A DNA stretch of 64,000 bases from Bacteroidota bacterium (GTDB taxonomy: Bacteria; Bacteroidota; Bacteroidia; NS11-12g; UBA9320), in the NCBI GenBank assembly GCA_002746305.1, contig NVWV01000009.1:1-64000 (forward strand), given 5' to 3'. Made by a program: the position numbers and the translations under genes. Positions 17,175-26,420 of the stretch are shown one piece after another. The notes under the pieces are model-generated. The model was not told where the DNA came from and ran no database searches. It saw only the letters and a list, made by a program, of their open reading frames with translations. Within the stretch, counting starts at the first letter, position 1. The number at the start of each line of letters is the position of its first letter.

Positions 17175-19726
17175 GGTTGGCATTATTCGCATTATGTTTA
17201 ACCACACTACAAATCGCAAATGCCCAGTTTACCGAAGATTTTTCTGACGGTAATCTCTCTTCCAATCCAACTTGGATTGGTGACATTGATATGTTTATTA
17301 TTGACGATGGACAGCTCAGATCCAACAATAACATAATTTCTGACAATTTCTACCTGAGTACTCATAGTACATTATCACTTAACACTGAGTGGCGTATAAA
17401 TGTAAACATGAAGTTTAGCACTTCTGGAGCAAACTATACAGATGTTTATTTAATAGCGGATACCCATAATCTTACTCTTGTTAAAAACGGATATTTTGTA
17501 CGACTTGGGGATACCAAAGATGATGTTTCTCTTTATAAAATGATGTCAGGAACTAAAATTCAACTAACAGATGGCACAGATAACCAAACACACAATAAGA
17601 ATATCAGCTTAAAAGTAACTCGTACAACTTCTGGTTTATGGACTATCGGTGTGGATTACAATGGAGGCACAAACTACAAGACAGAAGGCACTGCCGATGA
17701 CAATGATATAACTTCTAGCTCTTATTTTGGCATCTCTATACAACAAAGTACTGCTAGTTTTCATCTGAAGCACTTTTACGACAACATATACGTAGGGCCA
17801 ATAATCGTGGATAATGAGTCCCCATCCGTTACACGTATGCTAACTACTAGTAAGACCACAATATCCTTGAGTCTAAATGAAGTAATAGATACATCTGGGA
17901 GTTCCTTCTCTTTGAACAATGGCTATGGACTTCCATCCATTTTACGTGTTCTTTCTAGTGGTTCCAATATAGAATTAGAGTATTCTACTCCCTTTGCCAA
18001 TAACACCTATGAACTTACTATAACAAACCTTAAGGACTTAGCTAACAACTCTATGGACACTGTGGTAAAGTTTAATTACTACGAAGCCTCTACTCCGAAG
18101 TTTGGAGATATTCTAATTAATGAGATTTTCGCAGATCCAACTCCAAGTATAGGACTACCAATGGGGGAGTATATTGAAATATACAATAACACTTCTGAAC
18201 CATTAAACTTAGAGAATTGCACTCTTTCTGATGGCGGAACCCCTGCCGTGTTTCCAAAAATAATTTTACCCCAAAATCAATACCTTATTGTCACCAAATC
18301 TAACAATGAATCTTTATTCACTGCATATGGACAGACATGTGGCTTAACTAAGTTTCCAGCACTTAACAATAACGGGGATAATCTTAGCATTCGCAATGCC
18401 AATAATAACCTACTAGACACTGTTAGTTATACCCATAAATATTACTGGGACAATCTTAAACAAGATGGGGGATACTCTATCGAACGGATTGACATTGTAT
18501 CCTCATGTGCTGAAATAGACAATTGGATGGCTAGTAAAGATATTAAAGGAGGTACTCCCGGCAAAAGAAATTCTGTTTACAATTCTAATCCAGACAAAGA
18601 AGCACCAATCGTGCTCTTTGCATCAATTACCAACTTGTTAGAAATTACCTTAATTCTCAATGAAAACTTGATTAGTTCCTTGGTAAATGATCTAACCAAT
18701 TTTGAATTGGTAAAGAAAAGTATTAATCCAATTACTATTTCCGCAAATACAGAAAAAAATAGCCTAAAATTAACTTTTGTTCAAACTGACTCTTTTACAA
18801 AGGAGTACATCCTTTTTATAAAACAACTTACAGATTGTAAAGGCAACACAATTGAAAACACATTAATTGATTTAGTCATTACCGAACCTGCCATATATGG
18901 CGACATTGTAATCAATGAATTACTATTCAACCCAAAAGTAGATGGTGTAGACTTCATCGAATTATTCAATAATAGTGACAAGTACATTGACATTTCCTCC
19001 TTATCATTGGCTCGATTTCATCAAGACCAAAGAATAGATTTCATGGCTATATCTCCAATACTCGAGACCCTACCACCTCACAGTTTCGTAGCTGTAACCT
19101 CAGATACAAACCGATTAATGAAGGATTACAAAACAGAATCATTGCTTCAAATTTCTTCTCTACCTAGCATGAATAATGATGACGGGACCATTCTTTTGTT
19201 GACTTCGGATAGTCTGATTCTAGATTCGGTCCATTACCAATCGAAGCAACACTTTGATTTGCTATCGAGTTTAGAAGGTGTAAGTCTTGAGCGTTTAAAC
19301 CCCGCAATGGAAAGTAACAATTCAAACAATTGGCATTCAGCAAGTTTAAGCATTGGATTTGCCACACCAGGATATCAAAATTCACAATATGTAGATATGG
19401 AGGCCCAGACCTCAACATTCAAACTATCTGAAAAGCTAGTATCGCCAGATGGTGACGGCTATCAAGATCTTCTTACTATACAATACACCACTCAAAATCA
19501 GGGTCACGTGATTAACGGGTATGTTTATGACCTTAGTGGAAGACTTATTCATCAGCCATTTAACAATGAGACTATCAGCAAAAAAGGCATTCTTACATGG
19601 GACGCTATAAAAAATAATGGAACTAAAACTCCAATCGGAAATTACATTTTACTTTTGGAGTCATTTAATCTAGAAGGTAAAGTACAGAAAAAGAAATTTG
19701 CCTTTAGTATTATTGGAAGATTTTAA
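17171..19726 (+). CDS. Lamin-tail-domain secreted protein
   Basis: An 851-residue secreted protein with a signal peptide (MRLALFALCLTTLQIANAQ). Residues about 20-210 look like a concanavalin-type jelly roll. Two lamin tail domains follow, recognised by DILINEIFADPTP...GEYIEIYN and DIVINELLFNPKVDGVDFIELFN. The C-terminus (SPDGDGYQDLLTIQY ... GNYILLLE) resembles a FlgD-like or CHU_C-like Ig fold, suggesting export by T9SS. Lamin-tail proteins in Bacteroidota are surface or extracellular, often with nucleases or adhesins. No catalytic domain is visible here. It is coupled to the upstream membrane gene. Confidence 0.85.
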   Translation: MRLALFALCLTTLQIANAQFTEDFSDGNLSSNPTWIGDIDMFIIDDGQLRSNNNIISDNFYLSTHSTLSLNTEWRINVNMKFSTSGANYTDVYLIADTHNLTLVKNGYFVRLGDTKDDVSLYKMMSGTKIQLTDGTDNQTHNKNISLKVTRTTSGLWTIGVDYNGGTNYKTEGTADDNDITSSSYFGISIQQSTASFHLKHFYDNIYVGPIIVDNESPSVTRMLTTSKTTISLSLNEVIDTSGSSFSLNNGYGLPSILRVLSSGSNIELEYSTPFANNTYELTITNLKDLANNSMDTVVKFNYYEASTPKFGDILINEIFADPTPSIGLPMGEYIEIYNNTSEPLNLENCTLSDGGTPAVFPKIILPQNQYLIVTKSNNESLFTAYGQTCGLTKFPALNNNGDNLSIRNANNNLLDTVSYTHKYYWDNLKQDGGYSIERIDIVSSCAEIDNWMASKDIKGGTPGKRNSVYNSNPDKEAPIVLFASITNLLEITLILNENLISSLVNDLTNFELVKKSINPITISANTEKNSLKLTFVQTDSFTKEYILFIKQLTDCKGNTIENTLIDLVITEPAIYGDIVINELLFNPKVDGVDFIELFNNSDKYIDISSLSLARFHQDQRIDFMAISPILETLPPHSFVAVTSDTNRLMKDYKTESLLQISSLPSMNNDDGTILLLTSDSLILDSVHYQSKQHFDLLSSLEGVSLERLNPAMESNNSNNWHSASLSIGFATPGYQNSQYVDMEAQTSTFKLSEKLVSPDGDGYQDLLTIQYTTQNQGHVINGYVYDLSGRLIHQPFNNETISKKGILTWDAIKNNGTKTPIGNYILLLESFNLEGKVQKKKFAFSIIGRF

Positions 19727-19734
19727 CATAAAGC

Positions 19735-20541
19735 ATGCTCACAACAGAATCAACATCAAACCACGAAGACCTTGATCAAAAGACTACCTTAGAATTACTT
19801 CAAGGTATGAACAAAGAGGATAAATCTGTTCCTATCGCTATAGAAAAAGAACTAGACAGTATACAGACTCTTATTGATGCGGCTTTTGTAAAAATGTCAA
19901 ACGGAGGACGTCTATTTTACTTAGGTAGTGGAACAAGTGGAAGACTTGGAATAGTGGATGCAAGTGAATGCCCACCAACATATGGTGTCCCTCATGGTCT
20001 TGTAGTTGGCATTATAGCAGGAGGTGACCCTGCAATCCGAAAGGCTGTTGAAAACGCAGAGGATGACCCTTTACAAGGTTGGTACGATTTACAAGAGCAT
20101 TCCATAAGTAAACGAGATTTTGTAATTGGCATAAGTGCTAGCGGTACTGCTCCATATGTAATTGGTGCTTTAGAGCAATGTATAAAAAACAAAGTGCCTT
20201 GTGGAGCAATAGCGTGTAATATAGACAGTCAAATTGGTCAAATAGCAGACTATACAATAGAGGTTGTAGTAGGTCCTGAATTTGTGACTGGTAGCACTCG
20301 AATGAAAAGTGGAACCGCACAAAAACTTCTATTGAACATGATTAGTACAAGTTTGATGATAAAACTAGGTCACGTAAAGGGCAATAGTATGATAGACATG
20401 CAACTCAGTAACAAAAAACTTGTTATCCGAGGAACCAGAATGATAATGGAGCAAACCGGCATAGACGAAGACACTGCTCGAGATCTACTCTTAAAACATG
20501 GAAGTGTGAGATTAGCCGTTCAACAAATTCAAGCTTGGTAA
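19735..20541 (+). CDS. murQ: N-acetylmuramic acid 6-phosphate etherase
   Basis: MurQ cleaves the D-lactyl ether of MurNAc 6-phosphate to GlcNAc 6-phosphate during peptidoglycan recycling. The 268-residue protein has the SIS-domain signature LGSGTSGRLGIVDASECPPTYG, in which the Glu of DASE is the catalytic acid position. It also carries GVPHGLVVGIIAGGD and GPEFVTGSTRMKSGTAQK. It is slightly shorter than the E. coli enzyme, which is normal for Bacteroidota. No MurP, AnmK or amidase gene lies nearby. ATG 19735 follows the lamin-tail stop by 8 nt. Confidence 0.94.
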   Translation: MLTTESTSNHEDLDQKTTLELLQGMNKEDKSVPIAIEKELDSIQTLIDAAFVKMSNGGRLFYLGSGTSGRLGIVDASECPPTYGVPHGLVVGIIAGGDPAIRKAVENAEDDPLQGWYDLQEHSISKRDFVIGISASGTAPYVIGALEQCIKNKVPCGAIACNIDSQIGQIADYTIEVVVGPEFVTGSTRMKSGTAQKLLLNMISTSLMIKLGHVKGNSMIDMQLSNKKLVIRGTRMIMEQTGIDEDTARDLLLKHGSVRLAVQQIQAW

Positions 20542-20554
20542 AGGTCATTTAAAT

Positions 20555-20562
20555 TACTTTTG
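20555..20562 (+). promoter_or_regulatory. Promoter -7 box before the ferredoxin gene
   Basis: TACTTTTG, exact TAnnTTTG, only 5 nt before GTG 20568. TTG at 20535-20537, 17 nt upstream, may serve as the -33 element. Confidence 0.55.
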
Positions 20563-20567
20563 CATCC

Positions 20568-20900
20568 GTGGAAAATTTTATCACAATTCACGTCACCGAT
20601 TTAGAAGGGACAGAACATTCTATTCAAGCTCCAACTGACATGAGTTTCAATGTAATGGAAGCTATTCGAGCCAACGAATTACCAATTAAGGCAACTTGTG
20701 GAGGTATGGCTATGTGTGCTACATGCAACTGCATTGTACAAAGCGACCATGACTTACCCGAAATGAGTGACGACGAAGAAGCAATGTTAGATGAGGCTTT
20801 TGTTTTGGACATTGAAGGGAGCAGGTTAATGTGTCAAATCCCAGTGACTAGTTCTATTGATGGACTTCAAATACAAATGGGAGAACTCACAGGGGAATAA
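20568..20900 (+). CDS. [2Fe-2S] ferredoxin, adrenodoxin/Isc type
   Basis: A 110-residue electron carrier. Four cluster ligands are visible: Cys44, Cys50 and Cys53 in CGGMAMCATC, and Cys89 in RLMCQ. The spacing (C-x5-C-x2-C ... C) is that of adrenodoxin-like ferredoxins used for Fe-S assembly or cytochrome P450 reduction. Cys55 is extra. The protein is acidic, as expected. GTG 20568 is supported by the promoter box 5 nt upstream. The stop overlaps the ATG of the acetyltransferase (TAATG). Confidence 0.93.
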   Translation: MENFITIHVTDLEGTEHSIQAPTDMSFNVMEAIRANELPIKATCGGMAMCATCNCIVQSDHDLPEMSDDEEAMLDEAFVLDIEGSRLMCQIPVTSSIDGLQIQMGELTGE

Positions 20901-21397
20901 TGAGTTCCATTCAGATTAGAGAAGCTCAGGTTTCGGACGCTGGTCCAATCACTAACATCTACAACTATTACATTAGAGAAACAATCCTCACCTTCGATCT
21001 AGATGAAATTGGTATTAGTGATTTCGAAAAGAAGATTCCAACTATTCAAAAGAGCTATCCATTTATTGTAGCAACTCAGAATAATCGAGTGATTGGATAT
21101 GCATATGCCAGCCAATGGAAGACCAAAGCTGCTTATAAGCATACTGCTGAAACTACTATATACATGAACCCAGATGACAGATCCAAAGGAACAGGACTCC
21201 GACTGTACAACGCTCTATTGTCATCCATGCCATTATACGACCTCGTAACGGCAATTGGAGGAATTACAATTCCAAATGAAGCTAGCATAAAGTTGCATAA
21301 AAAATTAGGCTTTCACAAAGTTGCTGAATTCAAAAAAGTTGGCTTCAAATTTGATGAATGGATTGATGTGGAATATTGGCAAAAACATGTGGGCTAG
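20900..21397 (+). CDS. GNAT acetyltransferase, phosphinothricin-acetyltransferase-like
   Basis: A 165-residue GNAT enzyme transferring acetyl from acetyl-CoA to an amine. IREAQVSDAGPITNIYNYYI at the N-terminus, the paired YASQWKTKAAY...TAETTIYM segment and the GTGLRLYNALL loop (CoA pyrophosphate site) match the Pat/YncA branch. Those enzymes acetylate phosphinothricin, methionine sulfone or related amino acids. The true substrate cannot be read from sequence. ATG 20900 overlaps the ferredoxin stop. Confidence 0.87.
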   Translation: MSSIQIREAQVSDAGPITNIYNYYIRETILTFDLDEIGISDFEKKIPTIQKSYPFIVATQNNRVIGYAYASQWKTKAAYKHTAETTIYMNPDDRSKGTGLRLYNALLSSMPLYDLVTAIGGITIPNEASIKLHKKLGFHKVAEFKKVGFKFDEWIDVEYWQKHVG

Positions 21398-21454
21398 CAG
21401 CGAAAATGCGTTGTCAAAAAACTCCGAATATTTAACTAATATTATTTACTTGCA

Positions 21455-21489
21455 TTTGTTTGAAAAATGCGAGTAAAAGGCTACATTTG
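21455..21489 (+). promoter_or_regulatory. Promoter of the rplM-rpsI-rpsB-tsf operon
   Basis: TTTG occurs twice (21455-21458 and 21459-21462). The second is followed after 19 nt by TACATTTG (21482-21489). This is the best full -33/-7 promoter in the window. GTG 21523 lies 33 nt downstream of the -7 box. Confidence 0.75.
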
Positions 21490-21522
21490 CACCCCGATTT
21501 TTAAGAATATAAAAATTTTATT

Positions 21523-21966
21523 GTGGATACATTATCATACAAAACCATCTCAGCTAACAGCAAAACTGTCAATAAACAGTGGGTTGTAGTTGACGCCGAA
21601 GGTAAAACGCTAGGTCGTTTTTGCTCTGAAATTGCTAAGGTACTTAGAGGTAAAAACAAGACAAACTATACACCACATGTAGACTGTGGTGACAACGTAA
21701 TCGTAATTAACGCCGAAAAAGTGACCTTCACAGGTAACAAAATGGATGTTAAAGAATACGAAACATTCAGTGGATACCCTGGAGGTAGACGTGTAACACT
21801 TGCTAAAGAATTATTAGCAAGAAAACCAAAGGACCTAGTTGAAAGAGGTGTTAGAGGCATGTTACCAAAGAATAGACTTGGCAGAAAATTATTTACAAAC
21901 ATGCACGTGTTTGTAGGTCCAGAGCACAACCATGCTGCTCAGAAGCCAACCAAATTAGACATTTAA
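21523..21966 (+). CDS. rplM: 50S ribosomal protein L13
   Basis: A 147-residue large-subunit protein that binds 23S rRNA early in assembly. Family blocks are clear: WVVVDAEGKTLGRFCSEIAK, GDNVIVINAEK, and GMLPKNRLGRKLFTNMHVF near the end. The start is GTG 21523 (MDTLSYKT). It is followed after 4 nt by rpsI, the near-universal partner, and then rpsB-tsf. Expression is probably growth-rate controlled from the strong promoter at 21455-21489. Confidence 0.98.
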   Translation: MDTLSYKTISANSKTVNKQWVVVDAEGKTLGRFCSEIAKVLRGKNKTNYTPHVDCGDNVIVINAEKVTFTGNKMDVKEYETFSGYPGGRRVTLAKELLARKPKDLVERGVRGMLPKNRLGRKLFTNMHVFVGPEHNHAAQKPTKLDI

Positions 21967-21970
21967 TTAT

Positions 21971-22357
21971 ATGGACGTTATAAATACAATAGGGAGAAGA
22001 AAAGCATCAGTAGCTCGTATATATATGAGTGAAGGTAAAGGTACTATTACGGTAAACAATACGCCGTTAGAAAAGTACTTTGCTTCTCAAGAGTCAAGGT
22101 ACTATGTTAATTTACCACTAACTACTTGTGAGTTGGAAGGTAAATTTGACATAAAGGTAAACGTAGATGGTGGTGGAACTACCGGACAAGCAGATGCTAT
22201 TAAGCTTGCAATCGCAAGAGCAATAGTTGTACTTGATCCAGAGTACAAACCAGCATTGAGAGCTAAAGGTCTTATGACTAGGGATGCCCGTTCTGTTGAA
22301 CGTAAGAAACCAGGTCAACCAAAAGCAAGAAAGAAAACACAATTCAGTAAGCGTTAA
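21971..22357 (+). CDS. rpsI: 30S ribosomal protein S9
   Basis: A 128-residue small-subunit protein. [15 protein letters not shown] opens it. The invariant basic tail ends [11 protein letters not shown], which reaches toward the P-site t[21 protein letters not shown] is the central signature. ATG 21971 is 4 nt after the rplM stop, and rpsB begins 4 nt after its own stop. Confidence 0.98.
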   Translation: MDVINTIGRRKASVARIYMSEGKGTITVNNTPLEKYFASQESRYYVNLPLTTCELEGKFDIKVNVDGGGTTGQADAIKLAIARAIVVLDPEYKPALRAKGLMTRDARSVERKKPGQPKARKKTQFSKR

Positions 22358-22361
22358 TACC

Positions 22362-23156
22362 ATGGCAGTAAGTACAGAAAAATTATTAGAAGCTGGAGTT
22401 CACTTTGGACACCTTACCAGCAAATGGAATCCGAAAATGGCACCATATATTTTTATGGAGCAAAATGGTATTCATATTATAGATCTCAACAAGACTTCAG
22501 CAAAACTTGAAGAAGCTAAAAGTGCAATTGCCAATATCGCCCGTACTGGTCGTAAGGTAATGTACGTTGCTACTAAAAAGCAAGCTAAAGAATTACTGGA
22601 AGAAAGTGCGAAAAGAGTAAATATGCCATTTGCTAGCCAAAGATGGTTAGGTGGTATGCTTACCAACTTTGCTACAGTTCGAAAGTCTATCAAGAAAATG
22701 CAAACCATCGAAAAAATGAAAACAGATGGAACCTTCAACAATATGAACAAGAAGGAGCGTTTAATGAAGACTCGTGAGCAGGAAAAACTTCAAAGAGTTT
22801 TAGGTGGTATCGAAGATCTTAATAGACTTCCTGCTGCACTTTTTGTTGTGGATATTAAGAGAGAACATATTGCAGTTAAAGAAGCTCAGAAATTAAATAT
22901 TCCAATCTTTGCAATTGTGGATACAAACTCTGATCCTACTAAAGTTGATTTTCCTATTCCAGGGAATGATGACTCTGCAAAATCGCTTCATATCCTTATC
23001 ACTGAGATAACTGATGCTATTGCTGGAGGACTTCAGGAAAGAGCTCAGGCAAAGGAACAAGCTAAAAAAGACAAGGAAGAAAATGATGCTAGAATCGAAT
23101 CTGCAAAAGCAGACAAAGAGGAAGCAGATAAAGAGGAAGCAGCAAAAGAAGCTTAG
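22362..23156 (+). CDS. rpsB: 30S ribosomal protein S2
   Basis: A 264-residue small-subunit protein that helps bind S1 and the mRNA platform. The start is [17 protein letters not shown] at ATG 22362; the frame is open upstream, but that part is the other-frame reading of rps[23 protein letters not shown] and [12 protein letters not shown] are family blocks. The last 35 or so residues are a highly charged Lys/Glu/Ala tail absent from E. coli S2. It lies between rpsI and tsf. Confidence 0.98.
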   Translation: MAVSTEKLLEAGVHFGHLTSKWNPKMAPYIFMEQNGIHIIDLNKTSAKLEEAKSAIANIARTGRKVMYVATKKQAKELLEESAKRVNMPFASQRWLGGMLTNFATVRKSIKKMQTIEKMKTDGTFNNMNKKERLMKTREQEKLQRVLGGIEDLNRLPAALFVVDIKREHIAVKEAQKLNIPIFAIVDTNSDPTKVDFPIPGNDDSAKSLHILITEITDAIAGGLQERAQAKEQAKKDKEENDARIESAKADKEEADKEEAAKEA

Positions 23157-23203
23157 TCTTACATTTTTTTTTAGAACACAAACACATTTTATAATAATAG
23201 AAA

Positions 23204-24037
23204 ATGACAACTATCACAGCGTCTCTAGTTAATAAACTTAGACAAATGACAGGTGCCGGTATGATGGATTGCAAAAAAGCTTTGCAAGAAACTAACGGAG
23301 ATATTGATGAAGCAGTAGATGTCCTTAGAAAAAAAGGAGCTGCTAAAGCTGCCAAAAGAGCTGACAGAGATGCAGCCGAAGGACTTTCAATAGCAAAATC
23401 TTCAAGCGATAATACTTATGGTATAGTTGTGGAGGTTAATTGTGAAACCGACTTCGTTGCTATTAATAGTGACTTTAGTGCATTTGCAAATAGTATTGCT
23501 GACTACGCTTTAGAGAATAAAGTTGCAGATAAAGATGCACTACTTGCAACTCCTTGGGAAGGCAAGACACTAGGTGAGGTATTAATCGATAAGACTTCCG
23601 TAATTGGTGAGAAAATTGAAGTATCAAACTATGCTCTTGTTTCATCAGAAGGTGTAGCTGCTTACAACCACGGTGCGAATCGTATTGGAGTATTAGTAGC
23701 TCTTAATTCAAACGAAGAAACAGCTTTACAAGCAGGAAGGGATCTAGCTATGCAAATTGCTGCTATGAACCCAATGGCCGTAGATGCAGATGCTATATCA
23801 CAAGAAGTGAAAGACAAAGAATTAAAACTTGGTCGAGAGATTGCAGAACAAGAAGGTAAGCCAGAAGCTATGCTTGACAAAATTGCTCAAGGAAAACTTC
23901 AGCGTTTCTTCAAGGACAATACATTGATGAACCAATCTTTTGTAAAGGATAGTTCAATGAATGTAGCAGCTTTCTTAAAGACAGTGAATACTGATCTTAA
24001 AGTTAAATCTTTCACAAGATTTCAATTGGGAGCTTAA
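23204..24037 (+). CDS. tsf: Elongation factor Ts
   Basis: A 277-residue guanine nucleotide exchange factor for EF-Tu. LRQMTGAGMMDCKKAL and the TDFVAIN segment (the EF-Tu-contacting TDFV motif) are diagnostic. It ends the ribosomal operon, 47 bp after rpsB, and a strong intrinsic terminator follows 24 bp later. The length is normal for Bacteroidota. Confidence 0.98.
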   Translation: MTTITASLVNKLRQMTGAGMMDCKKALQETNGDIDEAVDVLRKKGAAKAAKRADRDAAEGLSIAKSSSDNTYGIVVEVNCETDFVAINSDFSAFANSIADYALENKVADKDALLATPWEGKTLGEVLIDKTSVIGEKIEVSNYALVSSEGVAAYNHGANRIGVLVALNSNEETALQAGRDLAMQIAAMNPMAVDADAISQEVKDKELKLGREIAEQEGKPEAMLDKIAQGKLQRFFKDNTLMNQSFVKDSSMNVAAFLKTVNTDLKVKSFTRFQLGA

Positions 24038-24055
24038 GCTATATAATACAACTTT

Positions 24056-24090
24056 AAAAAAGCGTTTACCAACTGGTAAACGCTTTTTTT
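24056..24090 (+). terminator. Rho-independent terminator after tsf
   Basis: GCGTTTACC (24062-24070), loop AACT, GGTAAACGC (24075-24083), then seven T. The preceding A-run could make it work on both strands. Confidence 0.92.
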
Positions 24091-24115
24091 ATTTCTAAAC
24101 TTTCAAATTTCGGTT

Positions 24116-24123
24116 TACTTTTG
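24116..24123 (+). promoter_or_regulatory. Promoter -7 box before pyrH
   Basis: TACTTTTG, exact TAnnTTTG, 8 nt before ATG 24132 and 95 nt before the family-typical ATG 24219. Confidence 0.5.
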
Positions 24124-24131
24124 ACCCTTGA

Positions 24132-24926
24132 ATGACCACTTTGCATATCACGCCTGATAATTCCAAGCAAAACGGAGGAAACTCCACAACTCCATTCGTT
24201 CAAAACACCAAAAAACCAATGACCTACAAAAGAATATTACTTAAACTGAGTGGCGAAGCTTTGCTTGGCGAAAAAGAATTTGGAATCGATAGCAGAATCT
24301 TGGCTATGTATGCAAGGGAAATCAAATCTGCTGTTGACTTAGGAGTTGAAGTTGCCATCGTTATCGGTGGAGGAAATATCTTCAGAGGTGTAAGCGGAGT
24401 AGAAGGCGGCATGAAAGACAGAGCAAATGCAGATTATATGGGAATGCTTGCTACCATGATTAATGCTATGGCCCTCCAAGGAGCTTTGGAAAATGAAGGG
24501 GTATATACTCGACTTCTTAGTGCAATTAAAATGGAACAAATCGCAGAACCATTTATCCGAAGAAAAGCCATTCGCCACCTTCAAAAAGGAAGAGTTGTGA
24601 TATTTGGTGCAGGAACGGGTAATCCTTATTTTACAACAGATACGGCAGCAAGTCTCAGAGCTGTTGAAATAGAAGCGGACGTGATTCTAAAGGGGACACG
24701 TGTTGATGGTATCTATACCGCCGACCCTGAAAAAGATAAGACTGCAACTCGCTTTGATGAAATAAGCTTTACTGAAGCTATTAAACGCAACCTGAAAGTA
24801 ATGGATATGACGGCATTTACCCTTTGTCAAGAAAACAATGTACCCATTGTTGTTTTTGATATGAATAAGACAGGAAACCTAGTTGACCTAGTACAAGGTA
24901 AAAAAATAGGAACATTAGTAAGTTAG
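24132..24926 (+). CDS. pyrH: UMP kinase
   Basis: Phosphorylates UMP to UDP with ATP and is essential for pyrimidine nucleotide supply. [53 protein letters not shown] and [13 protein letters not shown] cover the whole amino-acid-kinase fold. From ATG 24132 the product is 264 residues. Ordinary PyrH starts at the MTYKRILL of ATG 24219 (235 residues). The extra 29 residues are polar and unlike the family. The promoter box 8 nt upstream favours the long form. The gene stands alone after the tsf terminator, whereas frr often follows pyrH elsewhere. Confidence 0.95.
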   Translation: MTTLHITPDNSKQNGGNSTTPFVQNTKKPMTYKRILLKLSGEALLGEKEFGIDSRILAMYAREIKSAVDLGVEVAIVIGGGNIFRGVSGVEGGMKDRANADYMGMLATMINAMALQGALENEGVYTRLLSAIKMEQIAEPFIRRKAIRHLQKGRVVIFGAGTGNPYFTTDTAASLRAVEIEADVILKGTRVDGIYTADPEKDKTATRFDEISFTEAIKRNLKVMDMTAFTLCQENNVPIVVFDMNKTGNLVDLVQGKKIGTLVS

Positions 24927-24962
24927 CAACTTCCTAGCCCCCAACGTAAACAATAAGTTAGA

Positions 24963-25499
24963 TTAAAACTTATTCTTCCACATCATGCTTTCTACTGGCT
25001 TGATGGTACGTTTCTTATACTTGGCGTTTTTCTTCTTGTTGTACATCACTTCAACCTCACCTTCAACAACAAAGTAAATTAGTTGACCAATTGGCATCCC
25101 TTTATAGACCCTTACAGGTTGTGTCACACTGATCTCTAAGGTCCACGTATTACAGAATCCTACATCGCCTTTACCCGCAGTAGCATGAATATCTATTCCT
25201 AATCTACCTGTACTACTTTTACCCTCCAAAAATGGAATGTGAGCATGTGTCTCCGTGTATTCTTCTGTTACACCCAGATATAGGACTCCAGGTTGTAGCT
25301 CAAATCCGCCTATTGGAATCTCAAAATGCTCAATTTTATTGTGCTCACGAGAATCTAGTACTCTATTGTTGTAGCAAGCAAGATGCTTACCTAAGTGCAC
25401 ATCATAGCTATTGGTTCCTAAATCTTCTCTATTAAAAGGCTCAATAAGAATGGTTCCCTTGTCTATTTCCTCTAAGATTCGTTTGTCGCTAAGTATCAT
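24963..25499 (-). CDS. dcd: dCTP deaminase
   Basis: Converts dCTP to dUTP, the precursor of dUMP for thymidylate synthesis. The 178-residue protein has SYDVHLGKHL near the N-terminus, the EGKSSTGRLGIDIHATAGKGD core (substrate and metal loop) and TWTLEIS, whose Glu is the catalytic position. The C-terminal part is basic (KKKNAKYKKRTIK). ATG 25499 follows the WD40 gene stop by 21 bp on the same strand, so they may be co-transcribed. It converges on pyrH. Confidence 0.94.
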   Translation of the reverse strand: MILSDKRILEEIDKGTILIEPFNREDLGTNSYDVHLGKHLACYNNRVLDSREHNKIEHFEIPIGGFELQPGVLYLGVTEEYTETHAHIPFLEGKSSTGRLGIDIHATAGKGDVGFCNTWTLEISVTQPVRVYKGMPIGQLIYFVVEGEVEVMYNKKKNAKYKKRTIKPVESMMWKNKF

Positions 25500-25520
25500 T
25501 GAATTTTGATTGGGTCAATT

Positions 25521-26420
25521 TTAGGATAATATTTCAACTTTCCAAAGAAGCAGACTTCGGTCATCACTACAACTTACAAACAAATTATTGTCTAACCACT
25601 CTACTTTATTGATACAGTTTGTATGACCATCATACCGTTCTATGTCAATTACCTTTAGTAAATCTAATTTATTATTCCAAATCTTAATTGTTTTATCCAT
25701 ACTACTACTGAGTAATAGCTCTCCATTCCAGCTCAAACTCTTGGCTTGATACTCATGTGCAGGAACAGAATGAACTTCCTTCCCTATGCTTAAATCCCAA
25801 GCTTTTATTAAAGCATCTCTACCTGTACTTACGAGTGTATTGTCATCCATTAATTCCATTGCAAACACTGAGTTTGCATGCCCAACTAACTTCTGCTTTA
25901 ATTCAAAAGTTTTGCTATCTAGTCTATATATACTATTGTCAGAAGCTCCTACAAATAAATCTTGCCCTGTCTCTATCACGCACCTCAAACTATCCCTGGA
26001 AAGCACCATATCATCTGCATTAAAACTACTGTCCAAACTTTCACCAATCGTTTTTGGTCTGAGCAAAACACCATCTTCACCCCCACTGTAGCCCTCGCCT
26101 ATAATAAAGACTCCTCCTTGATGTAGCTGAGTTGAACTAACTAACTCATTATTGGTCAGATCAACGGTATAGATTACTCCACTCTTACTACCTATTTTGA
26201 GTTCATTACCAATCTTTGATATTGAGTAGAATGCTTCTCCACTTTGCAGGATAAGACTCCCTTCCTCAGGGTTATTGACGTCCCACTTTACAACATAGCC
26301 ATCCGCTCCTGCCGAATATATAGTCCTAGAATCTTTGTCCATTACAAAATCATATACTGCATCCTTATGCCCCTTGAATTGTGCTACCTTTGTAATCTGA
26401 TATTTAAGTTGATTTGCCAC
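25521..26420 (-). CDS. WD40-repeat protein
   Basis: A 299-residue cytoplasmic beta-propeller with no signal peptide. Repeats are visible as GHKDAVYDFVMD...GYVVKWDV, GHANSVFAMELMDDNTL...LIKAWDL, SLSWNGELLLSSSMDKTIKIWN and GHTNCINKVEWLDNN...RSLLLWKV. It is probably a protein-binding scaffold; the partner is unknown. GTG 26420 begins just before the first repeat and has a TAnnTTTC near-box (26431-26438) 10 nt upstream. An upstream GTG at 26459 would add 13 residues. Its 5' end overlaps the divergent phosphopantetheinyl transferase gene. Confidence 0.8.
   Translation of the reverse strand: MANQLKYQITKVAQFKGHKDAVYDFVMDKDSRTIYSAGADGYVVKWDVNNPEEGSLILQSGEAFYSISKIGNELKIGSKSGVIYTVDLTNNELVSSTQLHQGGVFIIGEGYSGGEDGVLLRPKTIGESLDSSFNADDMVLSRDSLRCVIETGQDLFVGASDNSIYRLDSKTFELKQKLVGHANSVFAMELMDDNTLVSTGRDALIKAWDLSIGKEVHSVPAHEYQAKSLSWNGELLLSSSMDKTIKIWNNKLDLLKVIDIERYDGHTNCINKVEWLDNNLFVSCSDDRSLLLWKVEILS
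26385..26392 (+). promoter_or_regulatory. Promoter -7 box before the phosphopantetheinyl transferase
   Basis: TACCTTTG, exact TAnnTTTG, 21 nt before TTG 26414. It lies inside the divergent WD40 coding sequence. Confidence 0.45.
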
